Shown piece by piece: positions 36,601-44,975 of a DNA stretch of 64,000 nucleotides (position 1 is the stretch's first letter; each line of letters begins with the position of its first letter). Position numbers and translations under genes: made by a program. Origin of the DNA: Parabacteroides sp. AM08-6 (lineage in GTDB: Bacteria; Bacteroidota; Bacteroidia; Bacteroidales; Tannerellaceae); assembly GCF_003473295.1 (NCBI RefSeq), contig NZ_QRMP01000002.1, forward strand, positions 249,204 through 313,203, read 5' to 3'. The notes under the pieces are model-generated. The model was not told the DNA's origin. It was given only the letters and a program-made list of their open reading frames with translations, and searched no databases.

Positions 36601-37524
36601 ATGACACCACGTATTGCGGTATTAATTCCCTGCTATAATGAGGAGCAGACAATTTCTAAAGTAATTGCCGATTATAAGTCTGTTCTGCCAGAAGCTGAAA
36701 TTATTGTATATGACAACAATTCGACGGATAAAACTTCGGAGTTTGCTTTTCTATCCGGTGCGACTGTCTATAAAGAAGATAGGCAAGGCAAAGGGAATGT
36801 TATCCGCAGTATGTTCCGGTTGATTGAAGCCGATTGTTATATTATTGTAGACGGTGATGATACTTATCCGGCAAAAAACGCGCGTGAGATGGTGGATTTA
36901 GTAATAAATAAGCATATCGATATGGTCATAGGGGAGAGATTATCGTCGACTTACTATAAAGAGAATAAACGTCTTTTTCACAATGCCGGAAACCGTTTGG
37001 TCTGTTGGTTGATTAATACGCTTTTTGATAGCAATGTAAAAGATATAATGACGGGCTATCGTGCATTTGGCCGCACATTTGTAAAGACATTTCCTGTGCT
37101 CTCCAAAGGGTTTGAAATTGAAACGGAAATGACGATTCATGCATTGGATAAGAATTTTCTGTTGAAAGAAATACCCGTTGAATACAAAGACCGGCCCAAA
37201 GGAAGTACTTCCAAGCTTAATACGTATAAAGACGGATATAAGGTTTTGCGTACGATATTCATGCTATATAAAGAATATCAGCCATTGGCTTTTTTTAGTT
37301 GGCTGTCATTTTTTATATTTCTATTGTCCTTGATATTATTCATACCCGTATTGGTTGATTATATACAAACCGGATTAGTTCCTCGTTTTCCAACACTGAT
37401 TGTTTCCGGCATCATGTTTCTATGTTCGCTTCAATGCTTATTTAGCGGATTAATCTTAGATATAATTGTAAAGAAGCATCGGCAGTTGTTTGAATTGGAA
37501 TTGAACAAAACTAATCGGCCTTGA
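36601..37524 (+). CDS. GT2 glycosyltransferase, polyprenyl-phosphate-sugar synthase-like
   Basis: A 307-residue protein. The N-terminal GT-A fold starts PRIAVLIPCYNEEQTISKVI, with YDNNSTDKT, the nucleotide-sugar and metal site in IIVDGDDTYPA, and ITGYRAFGRTFVKTFPVLSKGFEIETE-type acceptor region (here IMTGYRAFG). Two C-terminal membrane helices (about 235-258 and 270-292) are as in Dpm1/GtrB-type enzymes, which move a sugar from UDP- or GDP-sugar to polyprenyl phosphate. With the two GT-C-like proteins just upstream it would complete a lipid-carrier pathway for modifying something outside the membrane. The sugar cannot be told from sequence. Confidence 0.8.
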   Translation: MTPRIAVLIPCYNEEQTISKVIADYKSVLPEAEIIVYDNNSTDKTSEFAFLSGATVYKEDRQGKGNVIRSMFRLIEADCYIIVDGDDTYPAKNAREMVDLVINKHIDMVIGERLSSTYYKENKRLFHNAGNRLVCWLINTLFDSNVKDIMTGYRAFGRTFVKTFPVLSKGFEIETEMTIHALDKNFLLKEIPVEYKDRPKGSTSKLNTYKDGYKVLRTIFMLYKEYQPLAFFSWLSFFIFLLSLILFIPVLVDYIQTGLVPRFPTLIVSGIMFLCSLQCLFSGLILDIIVKKHRQLFELELNKTNRP

Positions 37525-37678
37525 ATGTGCTGTCGGTGTCAATCTTAGTGTTATATTTATTCTTTTTAACCATTCCGAATGTAAGCTTGTCTATTTATGT
37601 CGTTTTTGATTATTGTACTGATTTATTGATGTTTATATTAGTTGTATGTGCGTGAATATGTGAATTTATGCCTCTGAA

Positions 37679-37716
37679 TTGTCCATTCTATATTCGGAAT
37701 CTTCTCCGTTATTTTG
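37679..37716 (+). promoter_or_regulatory. Promoter with box variant, DUF3244 gene
   Basis: TTGTCCAT (37679-37686, preceded by GAA) differs by one base from the box at 28042 and 30738, and TTATTTTG (37709-37716) lies at the same distance as their -7 elements, 24 bases before the start at 37741. An exact TTGTCTAT also lies at 37587-37594 without a good -7. Confidence 0.5.
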
Positions 37717-37740
37717 CAATAATATAAATTCTAAATTATT

Positions 37741-38172
37741 ATGAAGTATTTTTCAAAATGTAAATTGTTCCTGTTTTTATTAGGAAGTCTGGTTTGTTTT
37801 AGTGGTTCGGATATTTTAGCTTGTTCCAATATGGAGAGTGGGACAAAGACTGAGAATACGGAAAAAAAAGAAAAGAAACCAATTTGTTTGAAAGGCCACT
37901 TATCAAAAGATAAGCGTTCCATATCCGTGGATTGCCCAGTATCCGCTTATTGGGATGGTGAGTATCTGTATATTGAAAACAGGGATTTATCCTCTGATAT
38001 CAATTTAACATTGTCGAAAAATGGTCAAGTTGTATGTGAAGAGGTGATACCTGCAGGTTCATCTCAAGTTGTAATCTATGTAGGGAAACTGAGTGTGGAA
38101 GAAATCTGTCATTTAAAACTGACTAACCAATGGGGAGACTGTTGGGTTGGAGAATTTGAAATGATGGAGTAG
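37741..38172 (+). CDS. DUF3244 exported protein
   Basis: A 143-residue exported protein. The signal peptide (residues 8-28, KLFLFLLGSLVCFSGSDILA) is followed by a charged linker (KTENTEKKEKK) and a beta-rich domain, KGHLSKDKRSISVDCPVSAYWDGEYLYIENRD, that fits the DUF3244 family of small Bacteroidetes proteins of unknown role; AGSSQVVIYVGKLSVEE near the end fits a short Ig-like sandwich. It is a single gene with a terminator and a promoter that carries a variant of the box found at the propeller and peptide genes, so it may belong to the same regulon. Confidence 0.68.
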   Translation: MKYFSKCKLFLFLLGSLVCFSGSDILACSNMESGTKTENTEKKEKKPICLKGHLSKDKRSISVDCPVSAYWDGEYLYIENRDLSSDINLTLSKNGQVVCEEVIPAGSSQVVIYVGKLSVEEICHLKLTNQWGDCWVGEFEMME

Positions 38173-38200
38173 GATGGATTAGTAACAAATTAGGGAAAGA

Positions 38201-38254
38201 AATAGCCATGTGTGTCTTTTTAATTATATTAGAAAGAATACAGTGGCTATTTTG
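38201..38254 (+). terminator. Terminator of the DUF3244 gene
   Basis: AATAGCCA (38201-38208) pairs with TGGCTATT (38244-38251), with an inner TCTTT/AAAGA stem, followed by TT. Moderately convincing. Confidence 0.55.
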
Positions 38255-38446
38255 ATTCTTGTAGCATTTTCGCTTCGAGAGGAGTTGGTTTGTGTTTGAC
38301 TGTTTTTAATGTCAATGATTCTTTTATAGTATGAAATACTTTTGTTAGCTTTGGGGGTCGTTGGAGAATATTTAGGTGTCATTTGTAATGAAACAAAGAG
38401 GAAACCTATGTATTAATGAGTAAACACGTATAAAAAATAAGGAACC

Positions 38447-39307
38447 ATGAAAAAAAGGAAAGAAGGAAAGTATATACGATATTCTGCTTTTTTACTCTCG
38501 GCTTTGTTGTTATCGACGGATATTTATCCTTATACAAGTAGCTGTATGCCGGGCGTTCAGCAAGAGCAGGCTGCGGAAAATCAATGGAAGGGGAAAAAAG
38601 TTGCTTTTTTGGGGGACTCTATAACCGATAAAATACATGTTGGAACTGCTAAAAATTATTGGCAGTATTTGGAAGAGATGCTTGGCTTGAAGCCTTTTGT
38701 TTATGGTATCAATGGACATCAGTGGACCGGGGTGTTGGAACAGGCGGAAAAATTGAATGCGGAGATGGGGAATGAGGTCGATGCTATTCTGATTTTTGCC
38801 GGAACAAATGATTATAATGCAGGGGTTCCGTTAGGGGAATGGTATTCTGTGGGGGAGCAGGAGGTGGAAGTGTCGGGACCGAAAAAGGAAACCCGGAAAA
38901 AACGTACGTTGCAAATGGATGAAAATACGTTTCGCGGACGTATCAATAAGGTGATGTCGTATTTGAAAACGAATTTTCCTACTAAACAAATTGTGTTGCT
39001 GACTCCGATACATCGGGGATATGCCCGGTTTAGTGATGATAATATACAACCGGATGAATCGTATCCGAATCAGATTGGTTTGTTTGTGGACGAATATGTG
39101 GATGTGATAAAAGAGGCGGCAAATGTCTGGGCACTTCCGGTTGTAGACCTGAATAGTGTTAGCGGACTTTTTCCGGTAAGTGATTCGCATACTTGCTACT
39201 TTCATAAAGAAGACACCGACCGGTTGCATCCGAATGCCGATGGACACTATCGGATGGCAAAGGCATTGATGTATCAGTTGTTGGCATTCCCGGCTGATTT
39301 TGAATGA
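38447..39307 (+). CDS. SGNH/GDSL-type hydrolase, exported
   Basis: A 286-residue esterase or lipase of the SGNH fold. The nucleophile block is FLGDSIT (about residues 54-60), block III is FAGTNDYNAG, and the catalytic Asp/His block is DRLHPNADGHYRM. An N-terminal hydrophobic signal (YSAFLLSALLLSTDIY) sends it across the inner membrane. Exported SGNH enzymes often remove acetyl groups from glycans; the substrate here is unknown. The start codon of the next gene overlaps its stop (ATGA), so the two hydrolases are made together. Confidence 0.85.
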   Translation: MKKRKEGKYIRYSAFLLSALLLSTDIYPYTSSCMPGVQQEQAAENQWKGKKVAFLGDSITDKIHVGTAKNYWQYLEEMLGLKPFVYGINGHQWTGVLEQAEKLNAEMGNEVDAILIFAGTNDYNAGVPLGEWYSVGEQEVEVSGPKKETRKKRTLQMDENTFRGRINKVMSYLKTNFPTKQIVLLTPIHRGYARFSDDNIQPDESYPNQIGLFVDEYVDVIKEAANVWALPVVDLNSVSGLFPVSDSHTCYFHKEDTDRLHPNADGHYRMAKALMYQLLAFPADFE

Positions 39308-40221
39308 AGAACATAAAAGAAATCATAATGAAAAACATTTATTTTGCGGGGATATTATTCTTGTTATTATTACCGTTTTCTTATCCGGTTTATGGGCAAT
39401 CGGAAAAAGTTTCCTCCGGTTTGCAGACTTATACCTGTACGATAGACGGATTTGAGCGAACTTATCATCTTTATTTACCGGAACAATTGCCTGAAAACGC
39501 TCCCTTAGTGTTTGTCCTGCATGGATATGGAGGGGATGTTAACCTAGATTATGGTATGGATAAGGTGGCGGAAAAAAATAAGTTCGCTGTTTGTTACCCG
39601 AAAGGTATAAAGGACGGCAGAGGAAATCCTTGTTGGAATGTCGGTTATCCTTTTCAAGCTGATATGACTGTCGATGATGTCTCCTTTTTGTGCCAATTGG
39701 CCGAATTGTTGCAAAAGAAATTCCAGCTTAGTCCTCAAAATACATTTTGTACGGGGTTGTCGAATGGTGGCGAAATGTGTTATTTGCTGGCTTACCGGAA
39801 ACCGGATGTCTTTTCGGCTGTAGCTCCTATAGCGGGTCTTACAATGGAATGGATATACCGGGAATATGACTGTCCTCAAGCTATCCCATTGCTTGAAATA
39901 CATGGGACTGAGGACCGTACTTCTGAATGGGACGGCGATTTGGAGGATAAAGGAGGCTGGGGAGCTTATATTCCTGTACCGTTGGCAATCAATTATTGGG
40001 TGGCTAAAAATCGATGTACGCAGGAACAGGTTGATACGCTTGCTGTAAAGGATAGCCGGAATGGTCATTATGTAGTGTCTCATAAATATTTGAATGGAAC
40101 CGGGGGGAATGAAGTCTGGCTCTATGAGATTGTAAACGGACAGCATGGTTGGGGGGAGCAGGATGTTAATACAGCTGAAGAAATATGGAAGTTTTTCGGG
40201 AAATTCGTTAAGAAAGAGTAG
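39304..40221 (+). CDS. Exported alpha/beta-hydrolase, feruloyl-esterase/PHB-depolymerase-like
   Basis: A 305-residue alpha/beta-hydrolase (LpqC/PHB depolymerase-like). It has the oxyanion HGYGGD, a CYPKGIKDGRGNPCWNVG segment typical of this family, the nucleophile elbow GLSNGGEM, the acid region LEIHGTEDRTSEWDGD and the His in NGQHGWGEQD. The signal peptide begins at the second Met (39328), while the first ATG (39304) overlaps the stop of the SGNH gene; either start would give export. Members hydrolyse feruloyl or acetyl esters on plant polysaccharides. With the SGNH enzyme it forms a two-gene ester-removal unit. Confidence 0.82.
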   Translation: MKNIKEIIMKNIYFAGILFLLLLPFSYPVYGQSEKVSSGLQTYTCTIDGFERTYHLYLPEQLPENAPLVFVLHGYGGDVNLDYGMDKVAEKNKFAVCYPKGIKDGRGNPCWNVGYPFQADMTVDDVSFLCQLAELLQKKFQLSPQNTFCTGLSNGGEMCYLLAYRKPDVFSAVAPIAGLTMEWIYREYDCPQAIPLLEIHGTEDRTSEWDGDLEDKGGWGAYIPVPLAINYWVAKNRCTQEQVDTLAVKDSRNGHYVVSHKYLNGTGGNEVWLYEIVNGQHGWGEQDVNTAEEIWKFFGKFVKKE

Positions 40222-40291
40222 ATGTTTTGTTTAGTGCATCATGCCGTCCGGGTTTTCTTTTTATCTTTGTGAGGATAATAAAGGCTGAGTA

Positions 40292-42343
40292 ATGAAGAAT
40301 TTAATGATAACAATTATGACAGTAATGGCTATGACTGCCACGGGGCAGGAGTCGGGAAATATCAGGCAACAGGATAATTTCGATTATGTGGTAGATCAAT
40401 TCGCCGATTTGCAGATATTACGCTATCAGGTTCCCGATTTTGAGAACTTATCACTTCAACGGAAACAACTTTTATTCCATTTGTCGGAAGCGGCATTAAT
40501 GGGACGGGATATTCTGTATGATCAGAATTGCCGTTACAATTTGCCGATTCGCCGTACACTGGAGGCTATATATATGAGCTATAAAGGAAATCGGAAAGAT
40601 GTGCAATTTACAGCATTGGAGACTTACTTGAAACGTGTTTGGTTTGCGAATGGTATTCATCATCATTATGCGGAAGATAAGTTTACTGCCGATTTTACGA
40701 TTGAGTTCTTTAAGAGTTGCGTATCGCAATTGGCTCCCGAGCAACTGCCGCTACGGGAAGGACAAACTGTCGGGCAGTTCCTGGAGGAAATTATTCCTGT
40801 GATATTTGATTCGGCTGTACTATCCAAACGTACGGTACAGAGTGGAGATGCTGATTTAATACTGGCATCGGCCAACAATTATTATAGTGGCGGGATTACA
40901 CAGGAAGAAGTAGAGGATTTTTATGCCGGAATGAAAGCCGGAAAAGATACGATAACCCCGATATCTTATGGCTTGAATAGCCGTTTGGTGAAAGAAAACG
41001 GGAAGATTGTAGAGAAAGTATGGAAAGTCGGTGGACTTTATTCGGCTGCTATCGAAAAGATTGTTTCCGAATTGCGAAAAGCTGTTCCTTTTGCCGAAAA
41101 CAAGGTGCAGAAAGCAATCATTGAAAGGTTGATTGAATATTATCAGACCGGAGATTTGAAAATATTTGATGCTTATTCCATTCTTTGGGTGGAAGATACG
41201 GTTTCTGATGTTGATTTTGTAAACGGATTTATTGAAACATACGGTGATCCGTTAGGAATGAAAGCCAGTTGGGAATCTACTGTGAATTTTATAAATAAGG
41301 AAGCGACCAAGCGTACAAAAGTAATTAGCGGCAATGCACAATGGTTTGAAGATCATTCGCCGGTAGATAGCCGTTTCAAGAAAGAAAAGGTAAAAGGTGT
41401 GAGTGCTAAGGTGATAACGGTTGCGATGTTGGGAGGTGATTGTTATCCGGCGACTCCGATAGGAATTAATTTGCCGAATGCCGACTGGATACGGCGCGAC
41501 CATGGCTCTAAGTCGGTTACGATAGAAAATATTACAGAAGCCTATGATAAGGCTTCACAAGGTAATGGCTTTAATGAAGAATTTGTTTGGAGCGATGTGG
41601 AGCGTGAAGGAATGAAAAAGTATGGCTTTATTACCGATAATTTGCATACGGACTTGCACGAATGTCTGGGACATGGTTCCGGGAAGTTACTTCCTGATAC
41701 TGATCCGGATGCGTTGAAGGCTTATAGCTCCACATTGGAAGAAGCTCGTGCCGATTTGTTCGGTTTGTACTATTTGGGAGATGCCAAATTGGTGGAATTG
41801 GGACTTGTTCCGGATGCGGAAGCTTATAAAGCGGAATATTATAAATATATAATGAATGGTTTGATGACGCAGTTGGTTCGTATCGAGCTGGGTAAAAATA
41901 TAGAGGAGGCGCATATGCGCAATCGACAGTTGATAGCCCGGTGGGTATATGAAAAAGGAAAAAACGACAACGTTATCGAACTGAAGAAACGGGATGGAAA
42001 GACGTATGTTGTCGTGAATGATTATGAAAAACTGCGTAACCTGTTCGGGGCTTTATTGGCTGAAGTGCAGCGTATTAAGAGCGAAGGCGATTATTCTGCC
42101 GGGAAGATGCTGGTGGAGGATTACGGAGTAAGAGTGGATTCTGTTTTGCATGCGGAAGTTCTTAAACGATATGCCGGACTGAAGCTGGCTCCGTATAAGG
42201 GTTTTGTTAATCCTGTCATGAGAGAGGTGAAGGATAATAGGGGGAATGTGACGGATATTGTATTGGATTACACGGAAGGATATGCAGAGCAAATGTTGCG
42301 TTACAGTAAAGATTATTCGTTCCTACCTTCTTATAATAATTAA
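40292..42343 (+). CDS. Dipeptidyl peptidase III family (M49) peptidase
   Basis: A 683-residue zinc peptidase removing dipeptides from peptide N-termini. The zinc motif HECLGH (residues 456-461) has the Cys variant known from Bacteroides DPP III, and the second motif is EEARAD (483-488). A possible signal (MKNLMITIMTVMAMTATGQE) precedes the mature chain. Such proteins have often been misnamed dihydrofolate reductase in Bacteroides annotations; nothing in the sequence supports that. It lies 4 bases ahead of the AlkD-like gene and they are probably cotranscribed. Confidence 0.88.
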   Translation: MKNLMITIMTVMAMTATGQESGNIRQQDNFDYVVDQFADLQILRYQVPDFENLSLQRKQLLFHLSEAALMGRDILYDQNCRYNLPIRRTLEAIYMSYKGNRKDVQFTALETYLKRVWFANGIHHHYAEDKFTADFTIEFFKSCVSQLAPEQLPLREGQTVGQFLEEIIPVIFDSAVLSKRTVQSGDADLILASANNYYSGGITQEEVEDFYAGMKAGKDTITPISYGLNSRLVKENGKIVEKVWKVGGLYSAAIEKIVSELRKAVPFAENKVQKAIIERLIEYYQTGDLKIFDAYSILWVEDTVSDVDFVNGFIETYGDPLGMKASWESTVNFINKEATKRTKVISGNAQWFEDHSPVDSRFKKEKVKGVSAKVITVAMLGGDCYPATPIGINLPNADWIRRDHGSKSVTIENITEAYDKASQGNGFNEEFVWSDVEREGMKKYGFITDNLHTDLHECLGHGSGKLLPDTDPDALKAYSSTLEEARADLFGLYYLGDAKLVELGLVPDAEAYKAEYYKYIMNGLMTQLVRIELGKNIEEAHMRNRQLIARWVYEKGKNDNVIELKKRDGKTYVVVNDYEKLRNLFGALLAEVQRIKSEGDYSAGKMLVEDYGVRVDSVLHAEVLKRYAGLKLAPYKGFVNPVMREVKDNRGNVTDIVLDYTEGYAEQMLRYSKDYSFLPSYNN

Positions 42344-42346
42344 AAA

Positions 42347-43030
42347 ATGGTTGAAGATAAAATAAAAGAGATACGAAAGTGTTTGCGGCTTGCCATGAAC
42401 GGTGTTATTTCGTCCAGCATGCGAGAAAAAGGGGTTGTCTATAAGCTGAACTTCGGGGTTCCGTATCCCGAAATCAAGCAGATTGCTGCTTCTTTCGAAC
42501 AGGATGACGAGCTGGCCTCTGCTTTATGGAAGGAAGATATACGTGAATTTAAAATTATGGCAACCCTGTTGCAGCCGGTAGAGAGTTTTACTTGCGAGCG
42601 GGCTAAGGAGTGGATAAAAGAAATTCCCCATTTGGAAATTGCTGAGTATTGTAGTAAGAATTTGTTTTGTAAATTACCGGGCATTGAAAAATTGACAATG
42701 GGCCTGATTTACAATGTGAACGATTTTTATGCACGTACGGTAGCATATCTTATTTGGAGTGAATTGTTTAAAGAAGGAAAAGATTTAATCCCGCCTATAC
42801 AGGCTGCTTTTTTGGTCGAGTCGATGCGTACGACGTTGTGGACTGATTTTGGAGCGCCGTGGATGGAAAAACAGGCGGCTATAAAAGCAATGAAATTTTA
42901 TGGCCGGCAGTCGTCTCAAAGAGCTGCTCATATAATGAATATGTTCGACGTGATACCAGAATATAAAGATGTGCCGGAACAAGTAGAAATTTATAATGAT
43001 TTAAAATTTGAATTTGAATATTACCGCTAA
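42347..43030 (+). CDS. AlkD-like DNA alkylation repair protein
   Basis: A 227-residue all-helical HEAT-repeat protein of the AlkC/AlkD group: KLNFGVPYPEIKQIAASF, ALWKEDIREFKIMATLLQP and IPHLEIAEYCSKNLFC match the family, whose members remove or recognise alkylated bases. Catalytic Trp/Asp residues cannot be assigned with confidence by eye; DFGAPWMEKQAA near the C-terminus is a candidate region. It is cytoplasmic and follows the M49 gene closely. Confidence 0.75.
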   Translation: MVEDKIKEIRKCLRLAMNGVISSSMREKGVVYKLNFGVPYPEIKQIAASFEQDDELASALWKEDIREFKIMATLLQPVESFTCERAKEWIKEIPHLEIAEYCSKNLFCKLPGIEKLTMGLIYNVNDFYARTVAYLIWSELFKEGKDLIPPIQAAFLVESMRTTLWTDFGAPWMEKQAAIKAMKFYGRQSSQRAAHIMNMFDVIPEYKDVPEQVEIYNDLKFEFEYYR

Positions 43031-43033
43031 GGC

Positions 43034-43063
43034 TTTGCGTTTAAAATAAATGCGCTAACTTTG
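43034..43063 (+). promoter_or_regulatory. Promoter of the Fur-family gene
   Basis: TTTG (43034-43037), 18 bases, TAACTTTG (43056-43063). It shows that the TTG at 43061 is part of the promoter and that translation must start later, at ATG 43091. Confidence 0.75.
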
Positions 43064-43090
43064 CCGTTCGCGTGGAGTCGCAACGTTAAG

Positions 43091-43555
43091 ATGGATGGAA
43101 AAAAATACATAGAGCTGCAGAACTTGTTTACCAAGTATCTTGCAGAGAAAAAACTACGGAAGACTGAGGAACGATTTGCTATATTAGAATGTATATGCAA
43201 TTTCCCCGGCCATTTCGATATGTGCCAACTCTATCAAAAATTGGAAGATGCGAATTTCCATGTGAGTCGAGCTACTCTTTATAATACCTTGGAAGTATTA
43301 GTCGATGGAGGATTGATTGTGCGACATCAATTGCCAACCCAGTCTGTCCAATATGAGTTAAGGAGTTTGGCGGAAACGCATATGCATCTGGTTTGCAGCA
43401 AATGCGGGGCTATCCGGGAGCTGAAAGACGCAACGCTGAGAAGAGATGTGGCTGGTCTGAAGGTTACTCGATTTACACCGGAATATTATGCGCTTTATAT
43501 TTACGGTTTATGCAGTAAATGTAAGTATCGGCTTCAACGGAAAAATGGGAAATAA
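43091..43555 (+). CDS. Fur-family metal-dependent repressor
   Basis: About 154 residues. An N-terminal winged helix (KLRKTEERFAILECICNFPGHFDMCQLYQKLEDANFHVSRATLYNTLEVLVDGGLI) reads DNA, and a C-terminal dimerisation part carries two Cys pairs (HLVCSKCGAIRE and GLCSKCKYRL) that hold structural zinc, as in Fur, PerR and Zur. Which metal or signal it senses is not clear; Bacteroidetes Fur and PerR look alike at this level. The gene ends 27 bases ahead of purA and may share its transcript. Confidence 0.88.
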   Translation: MDGKKYIELQNLFTKYLAEKKLRKTEERFAILECICNFPGHFDMCQLYQKLEDANFHVSRATLYNTLEVLVDGGLIVRHQLPTQSVQYELRSLAETHMHLVCSKCGAIRELKDATLRRDVAGLKVTRFTPEYYALYIYGLCSKCKYRLQRKNGK

Positions 43556-43582
43556 AAGTATTAACAGTCTATATATATAAAG

Positions 43583-44854
43583 ATGAAAGTAGATGTATTA
43601 TTAGGATTGCAATGGGGCGACGAGGGCAAAGGTAAAGTTGTCGATGTTCTGACTCCGAATTACGATGTGATTACTCGTTTTCAAGGAGGTCCCAATGCAG
43701 GACATACTTTGGAATTTAACGGCGAAAAGTATGTGTTGCGCTCTATCCCTTCCGGAATTTTTCAAGGTGGTAAGGTTAACGTTATCGGTAACGGTGTTGT
43801 ATTGGATCCGTTGTTATTCCAACAGGAAGCTGAGGCACTTGCTGCCAGTGGACACGACTTGACCAAACAGCTTTGCATTTCCAAGAAAGCACATCTTATC
43901 TTGCCTACTCACCGTATATTGGATGCTGCTTACGAGGCTTCTAAAGGTTCCGGTAAAATTGGTACGACCGGTAAAGGTATTGGCCCGACTTATACAGATA
44001 AAATCAGTCGTAACGGGATTCGTGTCGGTGATTTGTTACACAATTTTGATGAAAAATATGCGGCTGCAAAAGCCAGACATGAGGCTATTCTGCATTCGTT
44101 GAGCTATGAATATGATATTACAGAACTGGAAGCACTGTGGTTTAAGGCTTTGGAATACCTGAAACAGTTCCGGTTGATTGACAGTGAACATGTCATCAAT
44201 AACTTTCTGAAAGAAGGGAAGTCTGTTTTGGCTGAAGGCGCACAGGGAACTATGCTGGATATAGACTTCGGTTCTTATCCGTTTGTGACTTCTTCAAATA
44301 CGATTTGTGCCGGTTGTTGTACCGGCTTGGGGGTTTCTCCTCGTAATATCGGAGAAGTATATGGGATTTTTAAGGCTTATTGTACGCGTGTGGGCAGTGG
44401 TCCGTTTCCTACGGAATTGTTTGATGAAACGGGAGATAGAATCGGCCAATTAGGGCATGAGTTCGGTGCGGTGACCGGACGTAAACGCCGTTGTGGTTGG
44501 ATTGACCTGGTCGCATTGAAATATGCGGTGATGATTAACGGGGTAAGCAAGTTGATTATGATGAAGAGTGATGTGCTGGATAGCTTCGACACGATTAAAG
44601 CTTGCGTGGCTTATAAGGTCAATGGTGAGGAAATTACGGAATTCCCGTTTGAAATAGATGATACAATCGAACCTGTATATGTGGAATTGCCGGGTTGGAA
44701 GACTGACATGACAAAGATGCAGAGTGAAGATGAATTCCCTGAGGAATTCAATGCTTATCTTTCGTTCCTTGAAGAGGAGCTGGGTGTACCTGTTAAAATT
44801 GTTTCCGTCGGTCCTGACCGTGAACAAACAATTGTCAGATATACGGAAGAATAA
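43583..44854 (+). CDS. purA: Adenylosuccinate synthetase
   Basis: A 423-residue enzyme joining IMP and aspartate with GTP to give adenylosuccinate, the first committed step to AMP. Motifs: QWGDEGKGKVVDVL with the phosphate loop, FQGGPNAGHTL, GTTGKGIGPTYTDK, and VTGRKRRCGWIDLVALKYA. Length and start are standard. It follows the Fur-family gene by 27 bases and ends in a terminator with a GAAA tetraloop inner hairpin. Confidence 0.97.
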   Translation: MKVDVLLGLQWGDEGKGKVVDVLTPNYDVITRFQGGPNAGHTLEFNGEKYVLRSIPSGIFQGGKVNVIGNGVVLDPLLFQQEAEALAASGHDLTKQLCISKKAHLILPTHRILDAAYEASKGSGKIGTTGKGIGPTYTDKISRNGIRVGDLLHNFDEKYAAAKARHEAILHSLSYEYDITELEALWFKALEYLKQFRLIDSEHVINNFLKEGKSVLAEGAQGTMLDIDFGSYPFVTSSNTICAGCCTGLGVSPRNIGEVYGIFKAYCTRVGSGPFPTELFDETGDRIGQLGHEFGAVTGRKRRCGWIDLVALKYAVMINGVSKLIMMKSDVLDSFDTIKACVAYKVNGEEITEFPFEIDDTIEPVYVELPGWKTDMTKMQSEDEFPEEFNAYLSFLEEELGVPVKIVSVGPDREQTIVRYTEE

Positions 44855-44870
44855 AAAAAGAATATAATAC

Positions 44871-44920
44871 AAAATGGCAGAAGACCACATCCCGAAAGGG
44901 AGTGCTCCTGCCATTTTTAT
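44871..44920 (+). terminator. Terminator of purA
   Basis: AAAATGGCAG (44871-44880) pairs with CTGCCATTTT (44908-44917) followed by T; inside is a CCC-GAAA-GGG hairpin. Confidence 0.85.
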
Positions 44921-44975
44921 TTTTGGCAGACTTTTTGCTTATCCTTATTTGTATAACTATATAAATTAGAATTTT

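Noticed and set aside
40292..42343. Dihydrofolate reductase for the HECLGH protein
   Set aside because: The chain has the M49 zinc motifs and none of a folate reductase; the name is a known misannotation.
43061..43090. Upstream TTG start for the Fur-family gene
   Set aside because: The TTG is part of the -7 element TAACTTTG, so it cannot be in the transcript.
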